This document shows positions 53,009 through 64,000 of a stretch of 64,000 nucleotides of DNA, one piece after another (the stretch's first letter is position 1; every line of letters starts with the position of its first letter). Origin of the DNA: Thuidium tamariscinum. Its lineage: Eukaryota; Streptophyta; Bryopsida; Hypnales; Thuidiaceae. The position numbers and the translations under genes were made by a program. The stretch is taken from positions 10,168,001 through 10,232,000 of the forward strand of contig OX344751.2 of NCBI GenBank assembly GCA_947034885.2, given 5' to 3'. Under the pieces are notes generated by a model. The model did not search any database. It saw only the letters and a program-made list of their open reading frames with translations, and was not told the origin of the DNA.

Positions 53009-54382
53009 CCAATCATGGGATACAGGGACGGGAAAATGGGTTCTTTTGAGCCCTCCATGTCCCAGGCTTCTCTTGGCCATGGAGACCCCCCAGCCATTCC
53101 CGCCCTGACAACATGGGCAAAGAGTTGAATCACATGTTTTCATGCGGTTGCTTTAATTGTTGGTTGTTGGGATTGTTGAACTTCGGGAACTAAAGAAAAA
53201 AATAATATATTGAGATAAATTCAAAACAAGTTGTAAGCTTCAATTTGCTTAAGAATTGAAAATCCATGAAATGCACTTCTAGGTCTAAATCCACTTTTGA
53301 ATCTACATCCAAACATTGGAAAACTATTTGTTCTAAAATTTTAAATATTGAGTTGAAAAATTAATCCAACAAGTAATTTCTCAAAAACAATCACGTTATA
53401 ATTTGCTCCAAAACAAGATACTCTATAACCTACATTACTAATCCAAATGGAATGAATGAAAGCTATTTAGATTTTTTTAAACAATCTTTAAGAGACTAAT
53501 AAATCAATCATTCAAATATTAGAAGTTGTAAAAATTTAATTCAAAATAAAAAGTTAAGCATAGAAAGTGTGCTTGAGGTGTGCTTGAGGTCCAATGGGGA
53601 ATAAATTCTTGTGCTTGAGGTGTGCTTAAGGTCCACCTCATGCACACTTCAAGCACAATTTGATAAAAGTAAAAGAAAAACAAACTTAATTCCAAATTCA
53701 ATGGGAGCTAAATTATTATGTTTGAGGTGTGCTTGAGGTGACCTCAAGCACACTTCAAGCACAACTCAACACAATTTTTGATTTCCTAATAGAATTTGAA
53801 TTTATTAAAAAAAGTTGTGTTCATTGGTATTTTAGTTGTGCTTTAGTTGTATTTGGAAGCTGACATGTTTATTAAACCTTCTTGGTCAACTTGCTTGGAG
53901 GGGACGGGGACCTATGGTTTGCACAAAGGTTTTTGGGGTAACCGGCTTCATTTCCTCCCGAGGCGGATCATTGGTGGCCCATGTTTTGGAGGTCGGGCCC
54001 GCCCTAGGCCGGGGTAGCCTCCTTTCCAGTGAATGGGTGGAGATGCTCTGGCCAATCCCAAAAAATTGTTGTATGCAAATTTTTGAAACATTATAGAAAA
54101 AAATATCATTCTAAAAATAAAAAATATATACATTTTTCTTGTTATAATCTTACAACTCTTATCCTATTTCATATTCAAAATTGGTATGCATACTAATAAA
54201 CAAGCTCATTAAACATTTCTACGGTTAGATTTTGGAAGAAAGAAATTTGCTTCTTTGGATAATTACAAGCCAATGTTCTTTTTTCATAGTCAAAACACAC
54301 TTGAAAATGCTTAAGCATTTAGGGATTAAGGAACCATTTAAAGATTAAAAGCTCATACCTTATTCATGTGGTGTCCAATTAT
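53009..54382. other. non-coding AT-rich sequence with palindromes
   Basis: No gene is supported. The notable content is the palindromic cluster listed separately at 53569-53764. Confidence 0.4.
53569..53764. repeat. cluster of GTGCTTGAGG palindromes
   Basis: The phrase GTGCTTGAGGTGTGCTTGAG and its complement recur. One foldback is at 53609-53658 (TTGTGCTTGAGGTGTGC against GCACACTTCAAGCACAA). A tighter one is at 53722-53758, with about 18 bp arms meeting with no loop at GGTGACC and one mismatch. An unpaired copy lies at about 53569-53590. Confidence 0.7.
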
Positions 54383-55162
54383 GGTAGGAGGCTCTAAAAG
54401 CAACCAGCCTTTTCAAACAATCCCTATGAATTGATAAAAAATAGACATTAAGCACACCATAAACGGATACAGTTCAAAAGAGAAATAGACACCTTATAAT
54501 GTTAGGACCATAATCCATCCACAAAAGGTTTATTCAAAGAGCACTGGCAGATGCAATAAAGGCCATAATAGGACGGTTTTATAATCAGTGGCCATATAAA
54601 AATTTAACTTTAAAAAAACTAGATTTTACTCCAGAAAAATCCATTTCAGCAGTAAAAAATAAAGAAAAGCCATAACATTCAGTAGCAAGCCATGCCTCTA
54701 CAGTGATGGTGTGGCATATTCCACTCCCAACCAATTAGTTACTTGTGAACACTGCTGGGTGTGGCATATTCCACACCATCACTGTAGAGCCAAAGCAATG
54801 CCAGCCTTGCTATTGAATGTTATGGCAAAGGTCCATTTTTGTTGCATCCAAGGACTTATTTTTGAAAGTATTCAGGCCCTTCTTGCATGCCGGGCTGGTG
54901 CTTGTCAGGCCATGTTATGTCTTTTTCCAATTTTACTGTGCACACTTCAAGGGAACCCTAGGATCACAAATAGGTGCCTACGCCTGGTATCTTTAAAAAT
55001 TCATAAGTAATTCATAACTACTCCGAAAAATGTGAAACCACTTCCATTGGATTCTGCTACTATTTTTCTATGTCAGAAAAATTACTGAAAATACTTTCCA
55101 TCACCATTGCCTCATGAAAACTGCGATCAGCCCTTAAAGTGTCGCTTTTAGAGCCTCCTACC
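54383..55162. mobile_element. DNA transposon with GGTAGGAGGCTCTAAAAGC termini
   Basis: The 780 bp element has inverted ends identical over 19 bases. The left flank is TTAT and the right flank CTAC, so a TTAA-like target is suggested on the left only. The right half matches 30082-30420 and 18548-18840. A separate hairpin (54696-54789) is nested inside. An open frame near 54711-55010 has no recognised domain. Confidence 0.7.
54696..54789. mobile_element. foldback element with CTCTACAGTGATGG ends
   Basis: Arms of about 30 bp (CTCTACAGTGATGGTGTGG, then CATATTCCAC) are perfectly inverted around a loop of some 40 bases. The inner part of each arm, TGTGGCATATTCCACA, is itself palindromic on the right. 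It lies inside the element at 54383-55162. Confidence 0.65.
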
Positions 55163-55308
55163 CTACTGCAAACTAAAAATAAATTGGAACTTTTTCATAT
55201 AGTTGCCAATACAATCTAAGAAAAATAATTGAGATTCAATAATAGTAACAATGCTCAATTGTAAATTAGTAGATGTGCATACCAGGACTGACTTAGACCT
55301 GCAATTAA

Positions 55309-55582
55309 GGTAGGTACACCCAAAATGGCACCTGACCTTAAAGCGCTATGTACAACATGCATACATTTTCAAAATCAGTCATGTACCTTGACTGTAGATG
55401 GTGCTTTCAAAAACACACTTTTGACTGTTAATAACTTTTGCATATGGTATCCAAATCCACTGTTCTTTGGTGTGTTGGAACATGCTTTCACTCACCAACA
55501 AGGGTGTAAAAAAAAGTCTGAACAACATAATAACAGGAACTACGCCGAGTATGAAAAACTGGCACTTTAGGGTGTACCTACC
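55309..55582. mobile_element. TTAA-flanked MITE with GGTAGGTACACCC ends, copy T9
   Basis: The 274 bp element has inverted ends GGTAGGTACACCC, with similarity continuing through AAAxTGxCA. TTAA occurs on both sides (55305-55308 and 55583-55586). It is a second TTAA-using family, distinct in terminus from T1-T6 and close in its first bases to the element at 54383. The open frame inside is not conserved protein. Confidence 0.75.
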
Positions 55583-55586
55583 TTAA

Positions 55587-57927
55587 AGACAGAGGTGGTT
55601 TAGAATGTGCCAATTCCATTACTCTACTGGAGCCACAAACATGTTGATAATCTGAAAGTGGTGAGACATTGCCACATGTACCTTCATACACCCATAGTCC
55701 CATGTTCAATGTTTAGAACTTCAAAATTTGTAAATAAAGTTGCATGTGTATGAAACAATTAGGGCTGGATTTCTCTTGACTTTGCTCATAATTGCATCAG
55801 AGAGAATTTGTCAAAAAGGCCACCCAGACACCCAAAAAGCATTGGGTTCCATTGCCTAAGCCGTAAGGGAGAAACACCCATTTCTGTCCATGTACCTATT
55901 CCTGGACCCTAGAGTGTCACTAAATTTGTCCATAAGCATTCATTAAAGTGTCTGACAATTGTTTAATTCTAATTTGCTGACGCAGATGTAAGACACATGT
56001 ATAATTTTCATTCATTGACAACTGATTTCAACGGAGTTCAGTTTAGGGTACACCTATAGGATGGTTCCAGTGGTCTAGGGAGCCAACACTTTGAAAATTT
56101 ATAGAAATTACATATTGATTTCAATTTTTTTTTTAATATTCATGATTTTCACTCGCTAATACTAGAAAAATATCAGTTTCAGAAAAAGATGCCTCCAACT
56201 ATGCTGAAGTCCTTATTTGGACGGTTTTGGGTGTTTCTACCGTACATTGCCAAGCCATCTTTAAAATTCACATGAGTGTTGACCTCACAAGCAAAAAAAA
56301 TACAACAATATTGGCAAAGATACCACAATATTACATCAACCTCTATTGTCGACATTGTGTCAAGAAAGCTTCTAAGTTCCTTGACTTCAAACTTCTCCAA
56401 ACATGAGCAATCTGACAAGGAATCAATTGAGGTGGAGAATAATTCCAATTACAGCAATGGTAGGGAGATTGAGACCATAGGTAAGCAAATGAAAGACCCC
56501 ACCATGGCTATCAAAATATTGCTTCTAAGCTTCTCACGTTAAAGTCCAATATATTGATACAATACAATTTTAATTGGACAACTTCTCAAGTTTGTCCCTT
56601 GTACTTTCATCAAGGACTTTTTATGTTTTTTCAAACTTTGGAAGGCATGAGCTTTTATAACTGATACTAATTGCTCCATACAATAGAGTGCATTCACTAT
56701 TATTAAACAAATATTAAATTGTGTTGGAACCAAAATGATGATTCTCATGTATTTTAGCATGCATTATTTTGTCAAAGTTTGAAAAATTTATAAATTTTTG
56801 AAGTTCTAATTCTCCGTGCAAACCAAGAGTAAGCTTTTGAACATAGACTTTTATATTTTCATTGTGTACTTGTGTAATCAATATTATAAAAATTGGACAT
56901 CTATTTTTTGGTTTTAAACTGGGTGGCATTTTTTTGGGTTTAGGATGATTATTCATAAATTTCTTTGAGGTACTTGAAAATATAATTGTATATAATTTGT
57001 TGGATATTTTCTTAATTGAGGGCTTCTTGTTTAAAGATTGGTTGTGTCATAGACCTAAATCAGCACCAGCGTTGGTATTCTTGCAATCCTATACTACAAT
57101 CTATTTTTGTAGTATAGCATATATCAATATACGACTGCAACATTTGCCTTATATGTTGTAGATTTTGTTATCTATTTGGAAAAGCATAGGGATCCTAGTT
57201 GTAGTAAGTGTTTGTAAAAAGTAAAAAAATGCCAATGACCTATGAAACCCTAATCCCTCACCTAATTCAATTGCAAATCCTTAAAAAAACTAGTTTCCAA
57301 CAATCTTACCTTGACAAAGTTTTTGAAATTTCTTCTACATATTTTCAAACTAATCTTATACAAGACTCAATGATTCAATATGCAATAAAATTATTTTCTA
57401 TGTTTATTTGTCTTTGTACAAGAAAAAAACAAGTTTAGAATGTTATTTGACAAAACAATCTCATGGTCTTATGGAGCTTAAAGTATTAAAAATAAAAAGA
57501 GAGAGGAGACATAATTGAGTCTTAATTAATCTTCATCCTTCAATTTCTATATTTTTGTTGTATAATTCCAATCATCCAATGATTGATTTGATTGAGCTTC
57601 TAAGAGTGCAATGACTGCAATCATTCTATAGAGGTGAAATATTTCATTGCATTTCAAATGCATATATCAACAAAAGCTAGAAAATAAAAAATGATTCTTA
57701 GGATGATTTTGCAAAGCTCAAAATTTTCTTTATTTATTGTCAATAATATTTGCATCCCTCATTGCTATGCTTGTGTATTATGGCATTATTCTTTAAACTT
57801 GGACAAAATGAACCTAGTAGTTTGATTACTTTGATAAAGTAACTTTATTGTCTTTGGAGAATTCTAGTGCTCCTTCTATTCAAAATTTGTACAATTGCAA
57901 CTTTTTCTCTTCTTATTTTAAATACAT
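55587..57927. other. non-coding AT-rich sequence
   Basis: No gene is recognised. Open frames up to about 89 codons on both strands (for example around 56180-56540) lack known domains. A small perfect hairpin, CTATACTACAA paired with TTGTAGTATAG, is at about 57089-57117. Confidence 0.35.
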
Positions 57928-58652
57928 GGGTTATTGCAAGAAACACTTACCATTTTGGCTTAAAATGGCCTATTTCAATGAGTATTGTGATTTTTGGAAT
58001 AATTTTTTAAAAATAAAATAAAATATGAATAATTTGAAAAGAAATGAAAATATTATGTCTCTTCAAATTTAAATCTAATCAAATTTAACTCTAAAAGTTA
58101 TGTACAAGAAATTATAAATAATTATAAATACAATGAAAATAGATACTTTGATGGGGTTTTTTTTAATAGTAAAATGTTCAAAAAAATAAAATATTTTTTT
58201 TTCTAATTTAAAGATTCTTATCCTTAGCCATTTTCATCTTTGGAAAAATAAATTGTATTCTCTACACCTACACAAAGATATTGCACTTTGAACACATGCA
58301 GAAGTTGGATAGTTTACTATTTTAGAAAGTGTTTTCTTGTATGGGCTTGTGTAACTTTAGTAGGAGTCGTGGCATGCTAATTTTGAGCTTAAAATTTTCA
58401 TTTTTGGATCAAAAAAAGGTCTACCCCCCCCCCCCCCAATGGCTAAGGTAGACATTCAATCGAGGTTTTTTTTAAAATAGAAAAATCATTTTTAAATTTT
58501 TTATAAAATTACATAATTTCTAGAACTATCATATATACCTTTATTTCAAGTGTCATGTGAAATGGACAAACAACTCAAAAGTCAAGAGTAAAAAACCACC
58601 TATCCAAGGCCAAGGGGACAAAAAGTAGGACAATTGTTTCTTGCAATCACTC
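57928..58652. mobile_element. repeat element with GGGTTATTGCAAG termini
   Basis: It begins GGGTTATTGCAAGAAACACT and, inward from the right, GAGTGATTGCAAGAAACAAT. It is related to 8401-9460 by these ends and by the right-hand block AGGTAGACATTCAATCGAGG. A run of about 14 C residues at 58425-58438 is internal. It is non-coding. Confidence 0.6.
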
Positions 58653-59164
58653 ACATATTATGAACTTAAATCCCTAAGTGACCCAACATCCACACATAGA
58701 TGATGACCAAAGTGATTTAAGATTTCAAACTAATGTTTTGTTCAATTACCATGTCATTCATCCGAAGCAATTCTTGAATCTCTCCAATATGACTTTTCTT
58801 TCTTTAGGAAAAAATTGATCAGATCGACCAAAATACTATATTTGTTCAAATATACATATAAGCAAAAATGTGAAATAAAATCCATAAAAGGATTCAGGTG
58901 TTTGAGAGTTAATATACAGTATAAAAATCAAGGCAGTCTTGCTCACTACTCCATTATTAATACTAACTTACTTATCAGCAATTGAAAGCTCACTGCTTGT
59001 TTGTTTGTTTTTGAACAAATGAAAGGGAATTTTATTGCAAGGGTAACACAATGCTCATTGTTGAATGTGGTCATGCTCACTGTTGAGCGAGGTCAATTGA
59101 AACACGTTGAAACTTGAATCTGGCGGAGTAACTGAGAATAGTACCGTACAGCTGCACTGCCAAC
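58653..59164. other. non-coding, with an L1-type LINE 3' end
   Basis: No gene is seen. At 58998-59055 the minus strand reads TTGCAATAAAATTCCCTTTC, then ATTTGTTCAAAAACAAACAAACA, the end of a LINE with its A-rich tail. Confidence 0.45.
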
Positions 59165-59508
59165 CAGTGTTCTCAAAACTGGCTAAATTTTGCTCGATTT
59201 CTACCAAAAAAATCTCTTTGCTACTATTACATTGTAAAAAGGGCCTTTAATGAAGCCACTTTAGTCAAAATTACAACAAACAATAAAATTCGATAGCCAA
59301 TTTGCAACTTCTTCTATAGTAGAATTAGCATATATTTAGTTAGTTTTGTCTTATAGTACTCCCAATAATCCTTCACAACTTGCAAAATTCTTTCTTCTCT
59401 ATTTTATTCTGCTATTACTCACTCTCAAGATACCAAAGTTGATGCTTATTTCTCTTGAAAGGTAGCATATTGCAATAAATTTCAAAAACAGTCCTAAAAT
59501 CACTACTG
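59165..59508. mobile_element. hAT-type MITE, sister of 17188-18472
   Basis: It starts CAGTGTTCTCAAAACTGG and ends with the inverse of CAGTAGTGATTTTAGGACTG. It matches the reverse complement of the left-arm element on both sides of T2, and reads continuously through the T2 site near 59403-59406. Confidence 0.6.
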
Positions 59509-60109
59509 CCAATTGATTCCATTGTTTATTATTACTTGAAATAGTGACAAATTGTGGAGTGAGTGGAAATAGTCACAAAAGACACAAATGGTGGGGCTAA
59601 CTTTGCTACTAACAATAAGGTAGGACCACCCATTTCCAATTAGAGCCCCATCATTAGTAACTAAGGTGGCACAATTGTTGGAGAGGTGGAAAGTCATTTC
59701 TGTTCTTTTAATATTGAATGGTTTAATGAGTTGCTTAATAGGAAGCTACCACATGACACATGTCTATCATTTTGTGTGCCTCAATGAACAACAAGTACTC
59801 TATCACTAGACATAAATAGGAAGACTCTAAAGTCGGACATGCATTTAGACCAACTTTTGCCTTTAGAATTTTTTTGTAAATTCACTCTATTTTATAGAAT
59901 TATAGAAGCTTCAGCTATCTCCCTCGTTTCTATCTTCCCACTTACGGGAGAGGGCTCTAAAATCGCCCAAGCTTTTGCAACTACCCAATAGAAGGCTGTG
60001 AAATGGAACTTGATTGTGAAACAATGAATTTCCAATTACATAGGAGCATGATAAGAGTTTGGTTTTTCCTTCTTCAATAGATGGTTTCAGAGCCACAATG
60101 GCTTCATTC
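59509..60109. other. non-coding gap beside the right arm
   Basis: No supported gene. The sequence directly beyond the TTAA at 60110-60113 differs from what lies beyond T3 in the left copy. Confidence 0.4.
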
Positions 60110-60735
60110 TTAACTAAGTGAATAAAATAAGACTTGGTTGTTGAACTCCCTTCTTACAAATGTTACAAAATCTGAAATAATGATTAATTCAAGCATTCAC
60201 TTCAGCTTTAAGAAGGAACGCATTTAGAAACCACCTTGATTACTTTTTACATGTTGCAATGCTAGTTCTTGAACAAAGCCAGAATTATTTCCAAACTGTA
60301 CACGTATGAGTTTTCAGGGCCTATTGATCACAAATAGGGCCCTATGCTAGATTGTATTTATTTTTTGAAAATTCATAACTAATTCAGTAATGCTTCAAAA
60401 AATATGAAACAACTTGTGTTAGATTCCTAGAATATTTTTCTTTGACTAAAAAATAAGTTCAAAATATTTGCATCAAAAGAAATACATGAAAAAGGGAGAT
60501 CAGCTCTTAAATGAGCGGTTTCTGAGCCTCCTCCCTTACGGCAAGCAGGAAGACTGGGTCCGTCCACCCAAATCAGAGCTCGGATGTGGCGTGGTCTGCA
60601 AAGTCGGAAGATGTGGACGTCTTGGACCTGATGCCAACGTGATTTCAGTCCGTCCTTTGGCCGAACTTCGGATTTAATATTAATATAATTCTCCTGGAAA
60701 CAAGAGCAGCTCAGGATCAAATTCAAATTCAATTC

Positions 60736-61003
60736 GCAGGACGTTAAATCCTACCATCTAAGGTGGGACCAGCAGGATAATTTCTAGGTTCGATCTCCAG
60801 ATAAAAGTGAAAAAAAACCCTATTTTGGGCCATGTCTAGGGTATGTTCAGACCTCACATTGTAACTTTGGGGTCTCTGATTGCAAATATGAGTTCAGAAT
60901 ATGCAAAGAAGAAAATTTGCAAAAAATAAAAAATTCCTGCGTTTTCCCTCGAGGTAAATCCACCTGCTGGGCCCACCTTCAATGGTAGGATTTAACGTCT
61001 TGC
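60736..61003. mobile_element. MULE-like MITE with perfect 9 bp target duplication
   Basis: The ends are GCAGGACGTTAAATCCTACC and, inward from the right, GCAAGACGTTAAATCCTACC, flanked by ATTCAATTC at 60727-60735 and 61004-61012. It is the counterpart of 16784-17054. Confidence 0.78.
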
Positions 61004-61012
61004 ATTCAATTC

Positions 61013-61135
61013 TCTCTCTTTTTCTTTAAGCAAATGAAACGGGATTTCATTGCCATAAAAGACAAAATACAAGCCTGCCAGCCACAAGTGGCCTGGCAGG
61101 AGGGACCCAACTCACCCAAGTAACGACAACGACAG
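61013..61135 (-). mobile_element. 5'-truncated L1-type LINE 3' end
   Basis: On the minus strand it reads CTTGTATTTTGTCTTTTATG, then GCAATGAAATCCCGTTTCATTT, and an A/G-rich tail. It corresponds to 16662-16774. The upstream copy of the target duplication has been partly deleted here. Confidence 0.6.
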
Positions 61136-64000
61136 TGCATTTTAGGCTTGAGTCAGTGGTACGAAAGGGAAAGCAAGTCTTTGCACGCGCATCGGAGTCA
61201 TTGGACCGACCGAGCAAACGTCTGGTGGTATGTCACAGGGGCACATGGGCAGTGATGGGCACGATTGTCGCACTTCCAGGTACAGTAGGTAGGACCGGCT
61301 TTTCTGACAAGGTCTTCCTGCCCAGGTCGAGTCCTCCCCCCCGACTGTCGCTCGTTCGGGCTTGCCTCGGATTGTTTGAATGATCAGGTCGCCTCGTCGA
61401 TCGAGTATTTCTTCTCCTCATTGCAAAGTTGCAGTGCTTCTTGAGAAGCATTTTACACGTTTCAAGCTTTGCTTGGAGTACCAATCTCCTTGTTTCCCTT
61501 GCGTCTAGTGTGTGCTTGGAGCCCGACTTCGACGTCTTAACTAGTGCTCTAGCTGCATCGATGATGCATTACTTCGAAGCATGCATTGACAGTAGCTCGA
61601 TCGGTGAAGTCGTGCGTTTCGCGTTGCGGTTCAGCACCTCGATCCAGACGTTATTTCGTGGGTATATATTCTTGGATGCTCGTGTTACTGTGATTTCGGT
61701 GGAGTTTTAAGCTAGCAGCTGGTTCTGGCAAGCATGCGGATTGTTCCATCAAAGTGATCGATCTTTCGACTACAAAAGCTTAAGGTAACCAATTAAGTAA
61801 GGCTTGCCAACACTGTTTCACAGTATTTTTTGTTATGTCAATCCTGCCTTTCCCTTGAAACATGCTCCTCAAGTCTTCTTTGAACTCTAGGGTAACTCTA
61901 AACATTTTCTAATGGCTTGCATGTTTGTACAAACTAGGAGATCTTATCTGTACTTTGTTTCTCTCTTTACAGCTTGAACTCAATACTATTTTCTGAAAGC
62001 ACATAATTAATCACCAACCACAACTGCAATTTCAAGTTCCCATTAATTGTGAATGCACGTTGCAGAGATTGGAATCTGATTTTTAATCATGTACCGACAT
62101 GTTTGCTTCTATTACATGTAGTTACATGGAATAAAAACAATCAACCTAAAGAGCTGACCAAGAGTAAAAGTCAGACATCTGAAAAAGTCAGTCAAATTGT
62201 GTTGTGTTCTTTTTCCCTCTGAACTGCGGTTTTTCCTTTTGGACCTATATAATTTTCAGTGATAACAGATTGCTTAATTTACGGAGCTTGGGTAAAGCAC
62301 CGCAAAGAGAATCTGAGATCTCTTTGTGGTCATAACGATTGCAGTGGTATTCCCATGATGCGAGACCTCTATACGATCATCACGATTATATGCCAGAAAT
62401 ATCACTAGAATAATATTGATCATTAGGGAGACTAAGCCGTTTCCCTTCAGCAAGGGTAGTAGCTAGCTTTTATCGCTGCCAAGCGTTCGATGGCTAACGG
62501 TAGTTTGTGAAAGCACTTCACCAGCCTGCAATTTATGTTTCTTGGTTTGTGTTCCTTCCAGTAAATAGATCGTTAAGGGAGTCTCTGATTTGCAGTGACT
62601 GTAATTGCAGTAAAGGCGGAGACGGTGCAGAGCCTTCAACCAAAATCGGTGATCTGAAAGTCACTGGTGGGTAACCATGAACACTTCTTTTCCGTAAACT
62701 GAGTCATTTGGTCTCCTTCTGCCCGTGAAGTTGCGAACCCACCCTGTTCGTTGTGTGTATGGAAAAGACGGTAATTGCGCTCAATGTGTGCACACAATAC
62801 TAAATACTAAGCTTTCAGTGCTGCGTATGTAAGCAGGTGGCTTTCGATGGGCTTGGTGCATCACTTGCATTTAATTCGGTTCTGGAAGTGTCGTTTCTGA
62901 AGGTGCTAGTGCAAGGCGAAGATTGAAAGGTTGAGGACGAAATGTTATGGTTGGATTCTGTTTTTAGGTGAGCTTGGTTCACTTGGCCATCCCCTTGCCA
63001 TGTTGTGCAAGTCAGAGATCTTGGCAAATTGGCGGTCTGATTGGAAAGTGTGAATTTGTGCTTCCCCTGTCATATGATTTTGTGGAACTAGTTTGCTGAA
63101 ATGCGTACAGTAACTTGCATTGTCCCTATTATTGAATTGCCTTATTTTGGGGGTTGGATCTTCTTGGAAGTTCAAAGAGTATTCTAGATTTTCTTCTTAT
63201 GCATTTTTTGGACTCTACAGATATAAACTTTGAACTTCAAAAGTGCTAAAAATAGGTGTCATGAATAGAGGCATGAAAAGGGATAGTGCATTTTAGGCAG
63301 GCAAGAATTTGTAGTTTTTGGATTTAGGAAGAAGTCCCAATTGGGTGTCGTTTCTTTATGTTTTGTTTTTGCTTATCCATCTAGTTGTCCAATCCATTTT
63401 GTATAGCATGTGAATTGAGGATTTGTTTTTTGGGGTGTATACATAGATTTGGAGGTCGAAAAGTAAGGACATGTGGAACATCCATTAGTTGACAACTCTT
63501 ACTCTACTCCTATTGAAATAGATAAACAGACTGAAGAATGTTCTTGTTTCAAGGTATGGTGATGTTTTACGACGGGCTTGGTTGCAAGGCATTGTTGTTG
63601 TCAAATGATTTCTTTTAGAGAATAGAGTTATGACAACACATCCTAGATCTATCATTGAACCACCAAATATGGCTTGCCAACACCTAATGACAATATTATT
63701 TGTTAGGTCAATCCTATCTTCTTGAAATAAGCTTTGTACATCTTCATTTCATGTAAGGGCGTTGCTACAAACTTAAGTATTTGTACAAACACTTGGACCT
63801 TCTTTTCATCTTTTTTTTTAGGGTATTCAATATTGTTTCTTAAACATAGATAATCACTACCTATAATGGATAATGTAATTTTGAGTTGGATAATGCACAA
63901 TGCACGATATTGGAATCTAAATTTTATCATGTTCTAATTTAATGGCTTATGTAATTCATGATTACATGGAAAAAAAAGAAACCTAATGAGTTGAATTAGA

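Larger units (their letters stand above)
60110..64000 (-). repeat. right arm of the large inverted duplication
   Basis: It is the reverse complement of 13345-18966, without the 252 bp and 1.3 kb insertions of the left arm, and runs off the window end. It ends at 60110-60113 in TTAA, exactly at the edge where T3 sits in the other copy. Short open frames in it correspond to those of the left arm but have drifted as non-coding DNA. Confidence 0.85.

Noticed and set aside
58425-58438. Run of about 14 C residues
   Set aside because: A homopolymer inside a repeat element; length is likely unreliable and has no clear meaning.

Overview
The window looks like nuclear DNA of a land plant with a large, repeat-rich genome. 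The evidence is a TIR-NBS-LRR immune-receptor gene with plant-type introns, a hAT transposase, L1-type LINE tails, a Ty3/gypsy-type gag behind a tRNA-Asp primer-binding site, a short run of TTTAGGG telomere-type repeat, and AT-rich decayed DNA between genes. The form of the resistance gene (MHDHLRDMG motif, LRR array of near-identical units) would fit a gymnosperm, but no organism marker is decisive. No rRNA, tRNA, CRISPR or organellar sequence was recognised.

Layout. 0-5 kb: non-coding repeats, including a TTAA-flanked 927 bp element. 4.9-11.5 kb: the TNL gene on the minus strand (four exons, about 1,200 residues) followed by a decayed tail of its LRR array. 12.6-19.8 kb: a mosaic of nested small DNA transposons, LINE fragments and the left arm of a large inverted duplication whose right arm is 60.1-64.0 kb. 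19.8-22.7 kb and 51.1-52.8 kb: a second duplicated block, in direct orientation. 23.3-29.8 kb: 5' part of a long LTR retroelement (leader, PBS, three extra ORFs, gag; no pol). 29.8-46.1 kb: a cluster of long uninterrupted ORFs: a broken SRA-domain ORF (+), an intact hAT transposase (-), a large RING-H2/coiled-coil protein (-) and an atypical protein-kinase-like protein (+). Each has a GC-rich island of CGGACGG/CCGTCCG units upstream, in otherwise AT-rich DNA. 46-64 kb: further repeats, hairpin-forming elements, a relic of an NTF2/SnoaL-like gene and the right arm of the inverted duplication.

Main discovery. A set of 0.27-0.93 kb elements starts with CCCCTAAAGG-like (or CCCTTAAATG, CCCTTTAGGG, GGTAGGTACACCC) inverted termini and is bounded by TTAA. 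For the copy at 19979-20858 the window also holds a duplicated empty locus (51280-51283) with a single TTAA, so the insertion and its four-base target duplication can be read directly. TTAA targeting is the hallmark of piggyBac and Kolobok transposases and is unexpected in a land plant. No transposase for them lies in the window.

Second discovery. CGGACGG-rich islands lie upstream of all four long single-exon ORFs. In two islands a TATAAG box sits inside the array, which suggests a shared repeat-derived promoter type.
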